A DNA stretch of 64,000 nucleotides from Bin55 sp028819195 (GTDB lineage: Bacteria > Pseudomonadota > Gammaproteobacteria > Pseudomonadales > Azotimanducaceae), in assembly GCA_028819195.1 (NCBI GenBank), contig JAPPMF010000005.1, positions 12,306-76,305 on the forward strand, read 5' to 3'. The notes below the pieces were generated by a model that was not told the origin of the DNA, made no database searches, and worked only from the letters and a program-made list of their open reading frames with translations. Positions 45,111 through 53,431 of this stretch are shown here, one piece after another (the stretch's first letter is position 1; each line of letters begins with the position of its first letter). Made by a program: the position numbers and the translations under genes.

Positions 45111-45144
45111 ATTGTCTTTCAGAGTTTTAATTGTCCGTAAATCA

Positions 45145-45172
45145 ATATGAGGTCAGAATCAGAAAATTCAAG
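45145..45172 (-). promoter_or_regulatory. sigma-32 (heat-shock) type promoter of clpB
   Basis: Read on the - strand, CTTGAA (45172-45167), a 14-base spacer and CCTCATAT (45152-45145) match the heat-shock consensus CTTGAA ... CCCCATnT with one difference in the -10 block. The position, just upstream of clpB, and the known sigma-32 control of clpB in Gammaproteobacteria support it. Confidence 0.75.
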
Positions 45173-45291
45173 ACCGGGGCACAGGACGTTGGTTTTAACC
45201 GAACGGAAACACTTCACGACTCGGTTAATCAACAATCATTGCCCACGATTACAATTCATTTACTACTCAAAACATCATTTAAAAAGACCTT

Positions 45292-45549
45292 ATGACCGAT
45301 GAGGACAAAACATCCGCAATCTACCAAGTTCCTGGTTTTAATCTTGGCAACATCGAACAAGAACATTATCAAGTCGAGGTCAAGAACTGGATTCGAAGAA
45401 CGCTCGACGAAAACCCAACTTTTTGGAGAAAGTTCTGCGCTTTTACTACCCCGACCAAAAGCGAAACCATTTATTTTTATCTGCTCGGCATCATGATAGG
45501 CGTCTCATTGGCGTTGTTCTGTTTACGCTTGGAGCACGTAGTAACATAG
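45292..45549 (+). CDS. hypothetical small protein with C-terminal membrane segment
   Basis: The product has 85 residues with a charged N-terminal part and one hydrophobic helix near the C-terminus (FYLLGIMIGVSLALFCL, residues 62-78). No domain is recognised. It is divergent from clpB across a 180-base gap and starts with ATG. It may be a small tail-anchored membrane protein. Confidence 0.5.
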   Translation: MTDEDKTSAIYQVPGFNLGNIEQEHYQVEVKNWIRRTLDENPTFWRKFCAFTTPTKSETIYFYLLGIMIGVSLALFCLRLEHVVT

Positions 45550-45694
45550 CGAACTTGATTGTCGACATAGTGCAAAGACTGTTTACGTTTTTCCAGTAAC
45601 AGTCACTTACAAACCGCTTGAAATGTTCCCGAGCAGTCTGGATTTGGACTCTCGCTGTTCATAAAATTGTGCCATTCGAATACTACAAAAATTA

Positions 45695-46719
45695 ATGTCT
45701 ACCTCAAAACAACTAGCTGAATCACTCAAAGATACATTCGATATATCGATGTACCCGCTCGTATCGAGCGTCTACGTCAAGGACGTAAACAAACCGGTGA
45801 ATCGCTAACGGCAAGAAAGGATCACGCCCAATCCGTTAACGACTACTACGATATCGCGACCGATCTAGCCCAATGGGGATGGAGTCAATCTCTCCACTTC
45901 GCTCCAATAAAAAGCGGTGAGTCCACTGCTCAAGCGATTGCGAGACACGAAGACTTCATGATCGAAAGGTTGCAACTTGACAGTAGTAAACGAGTCGTCG
46001 ATGTGGGATGTGGAATCGGTGGACCAATGCGCCGAGTCGCGCAACAATCTGGTGCCAATGTCCTGTTAATCAACAACAACCAACGTCAACTCGATCAAGC
46101 GAAAAAGCTGAATCAAGCAGCAAATGTCGACCATTTAGCAGAGTATTTGCATTGTAACTTTATGGATATGGGTTGTTTAAAAGAGAACAGTTTCGATGCA
46201 GCTTATGCAATCGAATCTACGTGCCATGCGCCCGACAAGATCAAAGCCTTCGAACAAATTTACCGAATTTTGAAACCGGGTGGTCTATTTTGGGGACAAG
46301 AATTTGGTCTTACTGACACTTATGACGAAAATAATCCCACACACAGATCAATTGTGACAGAAATTGTTGAAACGATGGCGCTCGGTGAAGTCTTTCACCT
46401 TAATCAAATCGCTCCGGGTCTGGCAAAAGCGGGTTTTAAAATTTACGAATGTGAAGATCTCGCGCTGAAATCTGACATTCCTTGGTATGCCCCGTTCAAA
46501 GGCGGATACGAACGTTCGTTACATTCGTTTCGCGCTACACCTCTGCAACGTTCAATCACCTTGATGAAAGCACGTTTAGGTGAAATTTTCGGTGCCGTAC
46601 CGAAAGGAACAGTTGACTTAATTAAGTTCCTTGAAGAAGGTGCAACTGCGTTAATTAGGGCAGGTAAACTGGGAATTGTTACGATACTTTGCTGTTTTCT
46701 CGTTGAAAAACCTCGCTAG
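45695..46719 (+). pseudogene. SAM-dependent methyltransferase (sterol/tocopherol methyltransferase-like), frameshifted near the start
   Basis: The ATG at 45695 opens MSTSKQLAESLKDTFDIS but this frame closes within 40 codons. The rest of the protein lies in another frame: ARIERLRQGRKQTGESLTAR, NDYYDIATDLAQWGWSQSLHF, then the SAM motif VVDVGCGIGGPM, the acidic region and ILKPGGLFWGQEF. One added C in the CCC run at 45754-45756 restores a single frame of about 341 residues. The first usable start after the lesion is the ATG at 45958, which would lose the conserved N-terminal helix region. The family methylates small lipids or sterol-like molecules; the substrate here is unknown. The lesion may be real or a consensus error. 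Confidence 0.7.
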
Positions 46720-46737
46720 TTCAAACGTTCTTCAAAA

Positions 46738-47178
46738 TCATGACACGGGTTCTATTTGAACAACGCGGGTATCGCCACCAATAACGCGAACTCGAGTCCC
46801 TTTCTTCATTGTGACCGACCCCTTTACCAACCACATTGTATCATGAATGAAGGTACGTGTTGGTCGACCAGCTGATACGGTGTGTTGGAGATCAAACTCA
46901 GTATCGATCATGGTTCCAATCTTATCATGAAGATCTACATCTGGGGCAGGATCCGTATCTCGAAAAAACTTAAAGTAGATCAAAGTAGCGATGGTTGCTA
47001 GCACGGCATAAGCTAAGAGATGAAAGATTACCCCCAACTCAGGGAAAAACCAAGCTATTGCCGCCATCAGGACACCTGCTGCAGCCGCTCCCAATAGGAA
47101 TCCAGTAGTCCCGAGGACTTCAAGAATTCCTAGTCCGATTGCTACGCCTAACCATAGCCAAAACCAAAAATTAGTCAT
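46738..47178 (-). CDS. NfeD family membrane protein (YbbK/NfeD1b type)
   Basis: This is the usual partner of a stomatin-like SPFH protein. The 146 residues have three or four hydrophobic segments (to about residue 70), then a soluble OB-fold-like domain of about 65 residues with KIGTMIDTEFDLQHTVSAG and GTRVRVIGGDTRVVQIEPV. Short NfeD proteins of this type lack the protease domain. Its start overlaps the SPFH stop by four bases (ATGA). The pair is thought to act in membrane quality control or lipid-domain organisation. Confidence 0.88.
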   Translation of the reverse strand: MTNFWFWLWLGVAIGLGILEVLGTTGFLLGAAAAGVLMAAIAWFFPELGVIFHLLAYAVLATIATLIYFKFFRDTDPAPDVDLHDKIGTMIDTEFDLQHTVSAGRPTRTFIHDTMWLVKGSVTMKKGTRVRVIGGDTRVVQIEPVS

Positions 47179-48128
47179 CTTTTGTCTCCGCTAGTCGTTT
47201 CTTCTTTTGCCATGACTTCCTTGAGCAGGTCACCGATACCAGCAACTGATCCAATCACACTTGAAGCTTCTAATGGGATCATCATAACCTTATTGTTTGG
47301 GGATTCAGCCAACTTACCTAGAGCGTTGACGTACTTTTCGGCGATGAAGTAGTTGATTGCCCGATTGTCACCTTCGGCGATTGCAGTAGAAACCATCGTC
47401 GTCGCTTTTGCTTCTGCTTCAGCAAGACGTTCTCGAGCCTCCGCTTCGCGGATCGATGCTTGTAACTCACCTTCAGCTCGCAGTATTTCCGCTTGTTTTT
47501 TACCTTCAGCAACGTTTATTGCAGCTTCTCTCTCCCCTTCCGCTTCCAGAATCTGGGCACGTTTTTCACGTTCTGCTTTCATTTGTTGTGCCATCGCATC
47601 AATTAGATCCTGTGGGGGCGACACATCACGAATCTCAATTCGAGTGACTTTTGTCCCCCACGGATCCGTCGCCTGATCAACTTTGTGTAAGAGTTCAGCG
47701 TTAATGCGGTCTCGTTGTGAAAGAATTTCATCAAGTTCCATGGAACCAAGGACTGCACGAATATTGGTCATGATCAAATTCTTGGTCGCGAGTTCAAGCT
47801 GGTTGACTTGGTAGGCTGCTTTACCTGCATCTAACACTTGATAAAAACAGATCGCATCAGTATGAACCATAGCGTTATCGGCAGAAATAACATCTTGAGT
47901 CGGAATATCGAGAACCTGCTCCATCATATTGAATTTTTTCCCGACATTTTCCAGCACTGGAACCAAAAAATTTAGCCCAGGGCTCAGAATCCGAGTGAAT
48001 TTACCTAATCGTTCGACAGTCCAGTGATACCCTTGAGGTACCACACGGACCGACCGAAATATGATCACAATCGCCAGTAAGAGAAAACCGGCGGCGACAA
48101 AAAAACCTATGCCAAGTGTCATGTCCAT
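47175..48128 (-). CDS. qmcA: SPFH/stomatin-like protein (QmcA type)
   Basis: This inner-membrane protein of the SPFH family probably forms large ring assemblies linked to membrane proteases. The 317 residues begin with an anchor helix (residues 5-26), followed by the SPFH core: VVPQGYHWTVERLGKFTRILSPG, NFLVPVLENV, MMEQVLDIPTQDV and LDEILSQRDRINAEL. A long charged coiled coil follows (about 185-250, AEREKRAQILEAEGEREAAI). It is coupled to nfeD by an ATGA overlap, the standard arrangement. Confidence 0.92.
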   Translation of the reverse strand: MDMTLGIGFFVAAGFLLLAIVIIFRSVRVVPQGYHWTVERLGKFTRILSPGLNFLVPVLENVGKKFNMMEQVLDIPTQDVISADNAMVHTDAICFYQVLDAGKAAYQVNQLELATKNLIMTNIRAVLGSMELDEILSQRDRINAELLHKVDQATDPWGTKVTRIEIRDVSPPQDLIDAMAQQMKAEREKRAQILEAEGEREAAINVAEGKKQAEILRAEGELQASIREAEARERLAEAEAKATTMVSTAIAEGDNRAINYFIAEKYVNALGKLAESPNNKVMMIPLEASSVIGSVAGIGDLLKEVMAKEETTSGDKR

Positions 48129-48305
48129 TATTGCTCCTAACTTATTCTGATACCAATATTATCCACCGACCACCAAACTTCAACCGGAATCTTCTTTGTA
48201 CCGCGACGAACTCACCCTTGATCATATACATTCAATTCACGTCGAAGTCGTATGAGATTTCGACGAGTCTAACGTCGACTGTCTTACTAGGTATTCTAGT
48301 TCCTA

Positions 48306-48437
48306 ATGTTACTTTCCAATAATTTCGCCAACATTCTCAAACTTCAACGACGCAAGTCTGACTACCTAAAATACAATTTTCTTGTTATCAGTCTTGTCTT
48401 CGCGGTTGTCGTTCTTATTCAAACTAGTCTCGACTAA
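48306..48437 (+). CDS. possible 43-residue single-pass membrane protein
   Basis: A short ATG frame encodes a basic N-terminus (NILKLQRRKSDYLKYN) and one clear hydrophobic helix (FLVISLVFAVVVLIQ). The composition is that of a small membrane protein, but no good ribosome-binding site precedes it. It lies in the roughly 350-base gap between qmcA and nadE, which otherwise shows no gene. Confidence 0.3.
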   Translation: MLLSNNFANILKLQRRKSDYLKYNFLVISLVFAVVVLIQTSLD

Positions 48438-48481
48438 CTCGGTTTGTGCACCCACAAGTAGGGTGTGCTGGAACTAAAACT

Positions 48482-50398
48482 ATGGATTACAGAAATATTG
48501 GATTCGTTCGAGTGGGGATAGTCGCTCCTCGGGTACATCTTGCCAATCCAGCCGCGAACGCCGCGATCATCAAAGAAAGTTACAACAAACTCGTAGACCA
48601 AGACTGTGCGCTAGTTTTGACACCTGAACTGTCACTCACCGGTTATAGTTGTGAAGACCTTTTTTGTAATCAACAACTTCTCAACGATGCTAAATCTGCA
48701 CTACTTCAACTAGTCGACCAAACTGAAGATTGCAGCTTGATTATTGGATTTCCACTTGAGGTGCCAGGCACCAACCAGTTTTTTAATTGTGCTATCGTTT
48801 GTGCTAATCAGTCGATACTCGGTGCGGTACCGAAGAGCGCGATACCTAACCATGGCGAATATTACGAACAACGCTGGTTCACTTCCGGTAAAGATGTAGA
48901 CTTTTCTTGCACCTTGGGGAAATATTCGTTTCAGTTAACTACCAACCAGCTATTCAGTATCGGCGATTACGGCAAGTTTGGCATTGAGATCTGTGAAGAT
49001 TTATGGATGCCAGCTTCACCGTCGATACAACAAACTACTGCAGGTGCTGAAATCATTTGTAACTTGTCTGCAAGTAGTGAATGGATTGGGAAAGTAGACT
49101 ACCGTCACGCCTTAGTTAGAGTTCAAAGTGTTAAACATATCTGTGCATACCTCTACGCGAGCGCCGGTGTTTTTGAATCGACAAAAGACACCGTGTTTGG
49201 CGGTCACTTAGTTGGATATGAGAATGGTGAACTGCTCGGTGAGTCTAATCGGTTCGAAACTGAAACCTCACACTTAATCGTGGACGTCGACGTTGACCGC
49301 TTGAGATTTGAACGGAAACGATCGTCGACTTTTCCTGCTAACCATCTCATGAATCCATTAATCGTAAAAGCAGGACAAGGTGACCCGTTATCAAGAACAA
49401 TTCGATCAGTGAATCCCAATCCGTTCGTACCGGCGAAGCTAGACGAAACTTGCGACACAGCTCCTGAGGTACTGAAAATCCAAACCGCGGGACTACTACG
49501 GAGAATGAACTCCATCGGATGTGAAAAGTTGATTATTGGTCTGTCTGGCGGACTAGATTCCACCTTAGCATTACTCGCATGTCTCAGCGCGCTTGAACAA
49601 GCAAATCAGTCATTATCCGCCTTAGTCGCTATTACGATGCCAGGGCACGGAACTTCTTCTCATACCCGAGAGACGGTTCAACAACTGGTTGATGCGACTG
49701 AGATTCAACTAAAAGAACTCGACATACGTGACGCCGTCGATGCCCATTTACAAATGATCGGACATAATGGTGCAGCCGACGTTACCTTTGAGAATGCCCA
49801 GGCCAGAGAACGATCGAAAATTCTGTTTAATCTCGCAAACCAATATAACGGGATTGTCATTGGTACGGGCGATTTAACCGAACTGGCTTTGGGTTGGTGT
49901 ACGTTTAACGCCGACCACATGAGTTCTTACAACGTAAATGTTGGCATTCCAAAGACATTGATTCGTTATGTTGTTCGTTGGTATGCACTCAATCGTGCGA
50001 ATGATCAATTACGCGAGGTTTTGTTGCGGGTTCTGGACACACCAATCTCACCGGAATTGCTCCGGACAGAGAGCGAGGAACTCACTCAGAAAACAGAGTC
50101 GATTCTTGGTCCTTTAGAGGTACACGATTTCTTCCTTTATCACTTTCTAAAGACAGGTGCAACCATTCATAAGTTGTTTTTATTAGCAGAAATCGCCTTT
50201 TCCGGGCGATATGACAAATCACAGATAAAGCAATGTTTAACAACTTTTGTAGATCGATTCTTCAATAATCAATTCAAGCGTTCAACGGTACCTCCAGGAC
50301 CAAAAGTTGGTGAGATTAGTTTATCTCCACGTAGTGACTGGCGATTACCGGACGAAATCGCGGTCAATCATTGGAAACAAGAGATTCATGAATATTGA
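48482..50398 (+). CDS. nadE: glutamine-dependent NAD+ synthetase, long form
   Basis: This enzyme catalyses the last step of NAD synthesis: nitrilase-like hydrolysis of glutamine supplies ammonia to amidate deamido-NAD. From the ATG at 48482 it has 638 residues. The upstream in-frame GTG at 48446 would add 12 residues with no resemblance to the family. The glutaminase triad is Glu49 (TPELSLTGYSCEDLF), Lys118 (VPKSAIPNHGEYYEQ) and Cys171 (GIEICEDLW). The synthetase PP-loop is SGGLDS (355-360), followed by GTGDLTELALGWCTF and DHMSSYNVNVG. The length and the GYSCEDLF wording fit the long form typified by mycobacterial NadE rather than the shorter form of about 540 residues. Confidence 0.95.
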   Translation: MDYRNIGFVRVGIVAPRVHLANPAANAAIIKESYNKLVDQDCALVLTPELSLTGYSCEDLFCNQQLLNDAKSALLQLVDQTEDCSLIIGFPLEVPGTNQFFNCAIVCANQSILGAVPKSAIPNHGEYYEQRWFTSGKDVDFSCTLGKYSFQLTTNQLFSIGDYGKFGIEICEDLWMPASPSIQQTTAGAEIICNLSASSEWIGKVDYRHALVRVQSVKHICAYLYASAGVFESTKDTVFGGHLVGYENGELLGESNRFETETSHLIVDVDVDRLRFERKRSSTFPANHLMNPLIVKAGQGDPLSRTIRSVNPNPFVPAKLDETCDTAPEVLKIQTAGLLRRMNSIGCEKLIIGLSGGLDSTLALLACLSALEQANQSLSALVAITMPGHGTSSHTRETVQQLVDATEIQLKELDIRDAVDAHLQMIGHNGAADVTFENAQARERSKILFNLANQYNGIVIGTGDLTELALGWCTFNADHMSSYNVNVGIPKTLIRYVVRWYALNRANDQLREVLLRVLDTPISPELLRTESEELTQKTESILGPLEVHDFFLYHFLKTGATIHKLFLLAEIAFSGRYDKSQIKQCLTTFVDRFFNNQFKRSTVPPGPKVGEISLSPRSDWRLPDEIAVNHWKQEIHEY

Positions 50399-51425
50399 TC
50401 ACCTAACCATACGACTAGTCGCCGCATTAGTCGTCGGAATTTTTTTCGGTCAAGAAGCTCTAGTACATCCTAGTGCCTACCCATGTGGTAGAGAAGGTAT
50501 TTGGATTCAAACACTCGGTTCCGGCGACCTAGATATTGAAGACGATCGCGCCGCCGAAAGTTACTTGGTATGGATCGACAATACTGCAGTGCTCTTAGTT
50601 GGTGCCGGTGAAGGATCAGGGACGCGTTTTAGTGAGACCGGGGCAGATTTAACTACCTTGGATGCTATTCTCTTACCCCGAACTTCGGTAGCACACGTTG
50701 CCGCGCTACCTTCGTTAATTGGTAGTTCTAGAAGAGCTTATCGTGAACGCAAATTAACGATTCTCGGTCCAACGGGAAACGATACAGTTTTGTCGACGTC
50801 TGACCTCATTAACCGTATGTTTGATCCTGACGGTCCCTACCCTGAACTCTCATCGATTTCTGACATAACGAATCCTTTTGGCTTCACGCTCAGGACCCAA
50901 GACGTGCTTGCTGTTGGTACTGAAACATGGAAGGAATTTGGAACCAACCAATACCTAGTGAGTGCCTTGCCCGTTAGACATCGTGATGCACCAACTTTAG
51001 CTTGGCGAATCGATTTCAAGTACGAAACGACAGCACCAACTACTACTGAGGAAGAGGGAGAAAACGAAAGAGATTGGTCTATGAGTACCGAACCCGCAAA
51101 ATCTACGGTTTACTCTGACTATGCTATCGTTTTTGCTTCCGGGTTTAGCGGTGTCTCACATGCGTTCATTAAATTTGCAATGGATGCAGATGTCATTGTG
51201 TTTTCGCATGCACTTCCAGAAGGTGCAACCAGTCGTGCGCGTGAAAATTTCCTAGAACCGAAAGAAATTGGTGAAATCGCCGCAACCGCTGATGTTCGAT
51301 TTATCATTTTAGGTGGCCGTGGATGGCGGACGTTTGGTAGAGAACTCAGGACCAAAGAGGTCATCGAAAAGAGCTATGACGGTACAATAATCCTTCCTGA
51401 CGATCTAGATTGTTGGGGATTGTAA
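50388..51425 (+). CDS. exported metallo-beta-lactamase-fold protein with lost metal ligands
   Basis: From the ATG at 50388 this has 345 residues and overlaps the nadE end by 11 bases. Residues 7-26 are a signal peptide or anchor. The family outline is kept: IWIQTLGSGDLDIEDDRAAE, then LLVGAGEGSGTRF, LDAILLPRTSVAHVAALP and, late in the chain, SDYAIVFASGFSG and VIVFSHALPEG. But the HxHxDH site reads RTSVAH (98-103): only His103 remains. The Asp of the usual 'vDaG' is Gly in VGAG, and the GDT-type ligand region reads ASGF. It is therefore probably not a zinc hydrolase. A binding or structural role is inferred. Confidence 0.75.
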   Translation: MNIDHLTIRLVAALVVGIFFGQEALVHPSAYPCGREGIWIQTLGSGDLDIEDDRAAESYLVWIDNTAVLLVGAGEGSGTRFSETGADLTTLDAILLPRTSVAHVAALPSLIGSSRRAYRERKLTILGPTGNDTVLSTSDLINRMFDPDGPYPELSSISDITNPFGFTLRTQDVLAVGTETWKEFGTNQYLVSALPVRHRDAPTLAWRIDFKYETTAPTTTEEEGENERDWSMSTEPAKSTVYSDYAIVFASGFSGVSHAFIKFAMDADVIVFSHALPEGATSRARENFLEPKEIGEIAATADVRFIILGGRGWRTFGRELRTKEVIEKSYDGTIILPDDLDCWGL

Positions 51426-51455
51426 AACTCAATCACGCTAGGAGACTAAAAATAT

Positions 51456-51572
51456 ATGGGAAAAGGTGATTTACGCACCCGCCGTGGTAAGATTAACCGG
51501 GGCACAAATGGTAATCTTCGACCCAAGAAAAAGAATCCACCGGTATCAAAAGAAAGTCCGAACCCTGAATAA
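51456..51572 (+). CDS. 30S ribosomal protein THX family
   Basis: This 38-residue, strongly basic protein begins MGKGDLRTRRGKINRGTNG, which matches the start of bacterial ribosomal protein THX (MGKGD followed by TRRGKI...G..G). THX binds the head of the small subunit. GGAG lies 11 bases before the ATG. The tail (RPKKKNPPVSKESPNPE) is longer and more Pro/Ser-rich than in the 26-residue thermophile protein. It is too short to be found by ordinary gene callers with a length cut-off. Confidence 0.8.
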   Translation: MGKGDLRTRRGKINRGTNGNLRPKKKNPPVSKESPNPE

Positions 51573-51651
51573 CTGAAATCACCGCTTTGCACTCCTGCTT
51601 TTGATGGCGTGGCTTCTCATAATTTTGGTTTTGTGTCCATGACCGAGACTC

Positions 51652-52203
51652 ATGATTTTCGACACGTTCAAGTTTGCTAGGAAGGGAATTTCCTTCGACT
51701 ACAGCACTGAAACGCCGACAAAGGGGTTTAAGCAACAATTAAAACAACACTCATTCTTACGGGTGTTGTTCAATAAAAACAAGCAAATTGTCGCTCGCTT
51801 TGGGGAATCCACAATCACGCTCTATTGTCTGCGAATACCCATTATTCACTTAGGAAGACCGATACTGTATCTGTCCATTACGAATACTGAGCACGGTTCC
51901 ACAGTTTCGGGCAAGTTTACGTTTTCTTACTTTGCGCGCGTAGTATTGTGGTTCAACGTAATCTTTTTCTTCTCGATGCTAGTCTATAGCATAGTACGCG
52001 CGTTGTCCGCTTACTTAAATGAGTTAGAATGGATTTTCTACTTCTTTGCCGTTGGAATACTCGCCTCAGCTTGCGTCCTGAGTTATCTGATCTTGTCTTG
52101 GATTCATTCGACCTGGAAAAAATACCAGACCGACATGTCGTTGATTGCAGAATTTCTCCAAGCTAGCTCTACTCAATCATCGGATTCTGGTAGTAGCGAT
52201 TAA
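51652..52203 (+). CDS. hypothetical membrane protein
   Basis: The product has 183 residues from an ATG at 51652. A soluble N-terminal part of about 95 residues with beta character is followed by two membrane helices (near 102-121 and 130-152) and a Ser-rich tail. No domain is recognised. It converges on the HExxH protein gene, overlapping it by four bases at the stop codons. Confidence 0.55.
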   Translation: MIFDTFKFARKGISFDYSTETPTKGFKQQLKQHSFLRVLFNKNKQIVARFGESTITLYCLRIPIIHLGRPILYLSITNTEHGSTVSGKFTFSYFARVVLWFNVIFFFSMLVYSIVRALSAYLNELEWIFYFFAVGILASACVLSYLILSWIHSTWKKYQTDMSLIAEFLQASSTQSSDSGSSD

Positions 52204-53222
52204 TCAAGCAAAGTCGCACGTATTAGTGCGATCAATTTCTTTTCGTCGTCTGCGACACTTTCTTGCCATTCATCAAGATAGTCGGCCAAAAGACTTTCGG
52301 AATTCGGTAAAAGTAGAAACGTATTCCAGATTTCTGGAAACTGTTTGAATACTGGGAGTAATCGATAGGCAACTACCGCATTTGATACGCGATCGTGACT
52401 CAACATATTCGCCCGGAGTTCATCCTCTTTTTCTGACAACCAAGTAGGAAAATCTTTAAGGCTATCGAGAATTTCTATAGATTCAGCCCGATAATCGTCT
52501 ACGTATGAACGTAATTCGTCTTCAAGGGTGCTGTGTAGCACGAATATTGAGGCTAGCTCGCAGAAAGATTCATGTAACCATTGGTTCGCTGATTCTGTAG
52601 ATCTTAAACGGTTGTGATCAGAAATCACATGACAAAATTCGTGCGCGAACTGATACATCAGTTGCGGTCGATAGTCTTGTGGGGTCGCACTCAACAACAC
52701 GGTATCTGCTGATTCTCCTTGAGTCCGGTACAAAGCTATCGGTCCCTCCTCAAGATCGTAAGTGACTGTAATCTCAATTAGTGGTTGATCTTTCATATGG
52801 GAATAGATTGCGTCAGCGGACTCGTGTAATACCGCTAGTACTGAAGAACGAACTTCAGCTTGCCAAGAATCGTCTAGCTTGATGTACAAACCATTTCCAA
52901 TTCGTTCGGCTAGTGGCACGAATTGGGGAACAGGTACAACTGTTTCTATAACTTTGTCGACAACCACTTGTTCTATCATTCTCGAAAACGTACTCGTCAA
53001 GGAAGTTGATGGCAAACCTTGCTGGTTAACTATTCGAATTAATGGAAGTGAGGTAACATCCTCTACCGGTATAGTGATTAAATTCTCTCGGTCCAAATCA
53101 AGTGTTTGAATGACTGAATCATTCACACTTTCTCTTATGTCGACACACCGCACCGACAAACTACAAAGCAATATCAGAGCCGTAATTAGTACTCGCAAAA
53201 AGTTTGCTAGTAAGTCGTTCAT
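52200..53222 (-). CDS. exported protein with HExxH zinc-protease-like motif
   Basis: The product has 340 residues with an N-terminal hydrophobic segment (residues 8-24), so it is exported or anchored. The motif HEFCH (194-198) is of the zinc-metallopeptidase HExxH type. The following WLHESFCELAS offers Glu218 or Glu222 as third ligand, as in gluzincin-like families that keep a Glu about 20 residues later. The C-terminal 100 residues are helical. The family is not identified; it could be a peptidase of MA-clan type. The start has no strong ribosome-binding site. It converges on the preceding membrane-protein gene. Confidence 0.65.
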   Translation of the reverse strand: MNDLLANFLRVLITALILLCSLSVRCVDIRESVNDSVIQTLDLDRENLITIPVEDVTSLPLIRIVNQQGLPSTSLTSTFSRMIEQVVVDKVIETVVPVPQFVPLAERIGNGLYIKLDDSWQAEVRSSVLAVLHESADAIYSHMKDQPLIEITVTYDLEEGPIALYRTQGESADTVLLSATPQDYRPQLMYQFAHEFCHVISDHNRLRSTESANQWLHESFCELASIFVLHSTLEDELRSYVDDYRAESIEILDSLKDFPTWLSEKEDELRANMLSHDRVSNAVVAYRLLPVFKQFPEIWNTFLLLPNSESLLADYLDEWQESVADDEKKLIALIRATLLD

Positions 53223-53386
53223 CTCGTAATTCTTTACTGACTCACAATCTATTGAAGGCCTAAGCCTATTTGAGATTCTAGTTTAAAATTAACTTCGACA
53301 TTAGAGGAAAATACCAGACTACTACGCGACATTCCTAGGTAGATATAGAAACTATTCTCGCATCCGCCACTAAGAAGGAACACTCA

Positions 53387-53431
53387 ATGCTGATTGTACA
53401 CTATGGACATGGCTACCACTTCCGAGACTAA
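53387..53431 (+). CDS. possible His-rich 14-codon leader ORF
   Basis: An ATG at 53387 follows AAGGAA by 6 bases and opens the 14-residue peptide MLIVHYGHGYHFRD, closing with TAA at 53429-53431. It contains three His and overlaps the start of the CDF exporter in another frame. It has the best ribosome-binding site in the neighbourhood. It may be a regulatory leader peptide or mere coincidence. Confidence 0.3.
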   Translation: MLIVHYGHGYHFRD

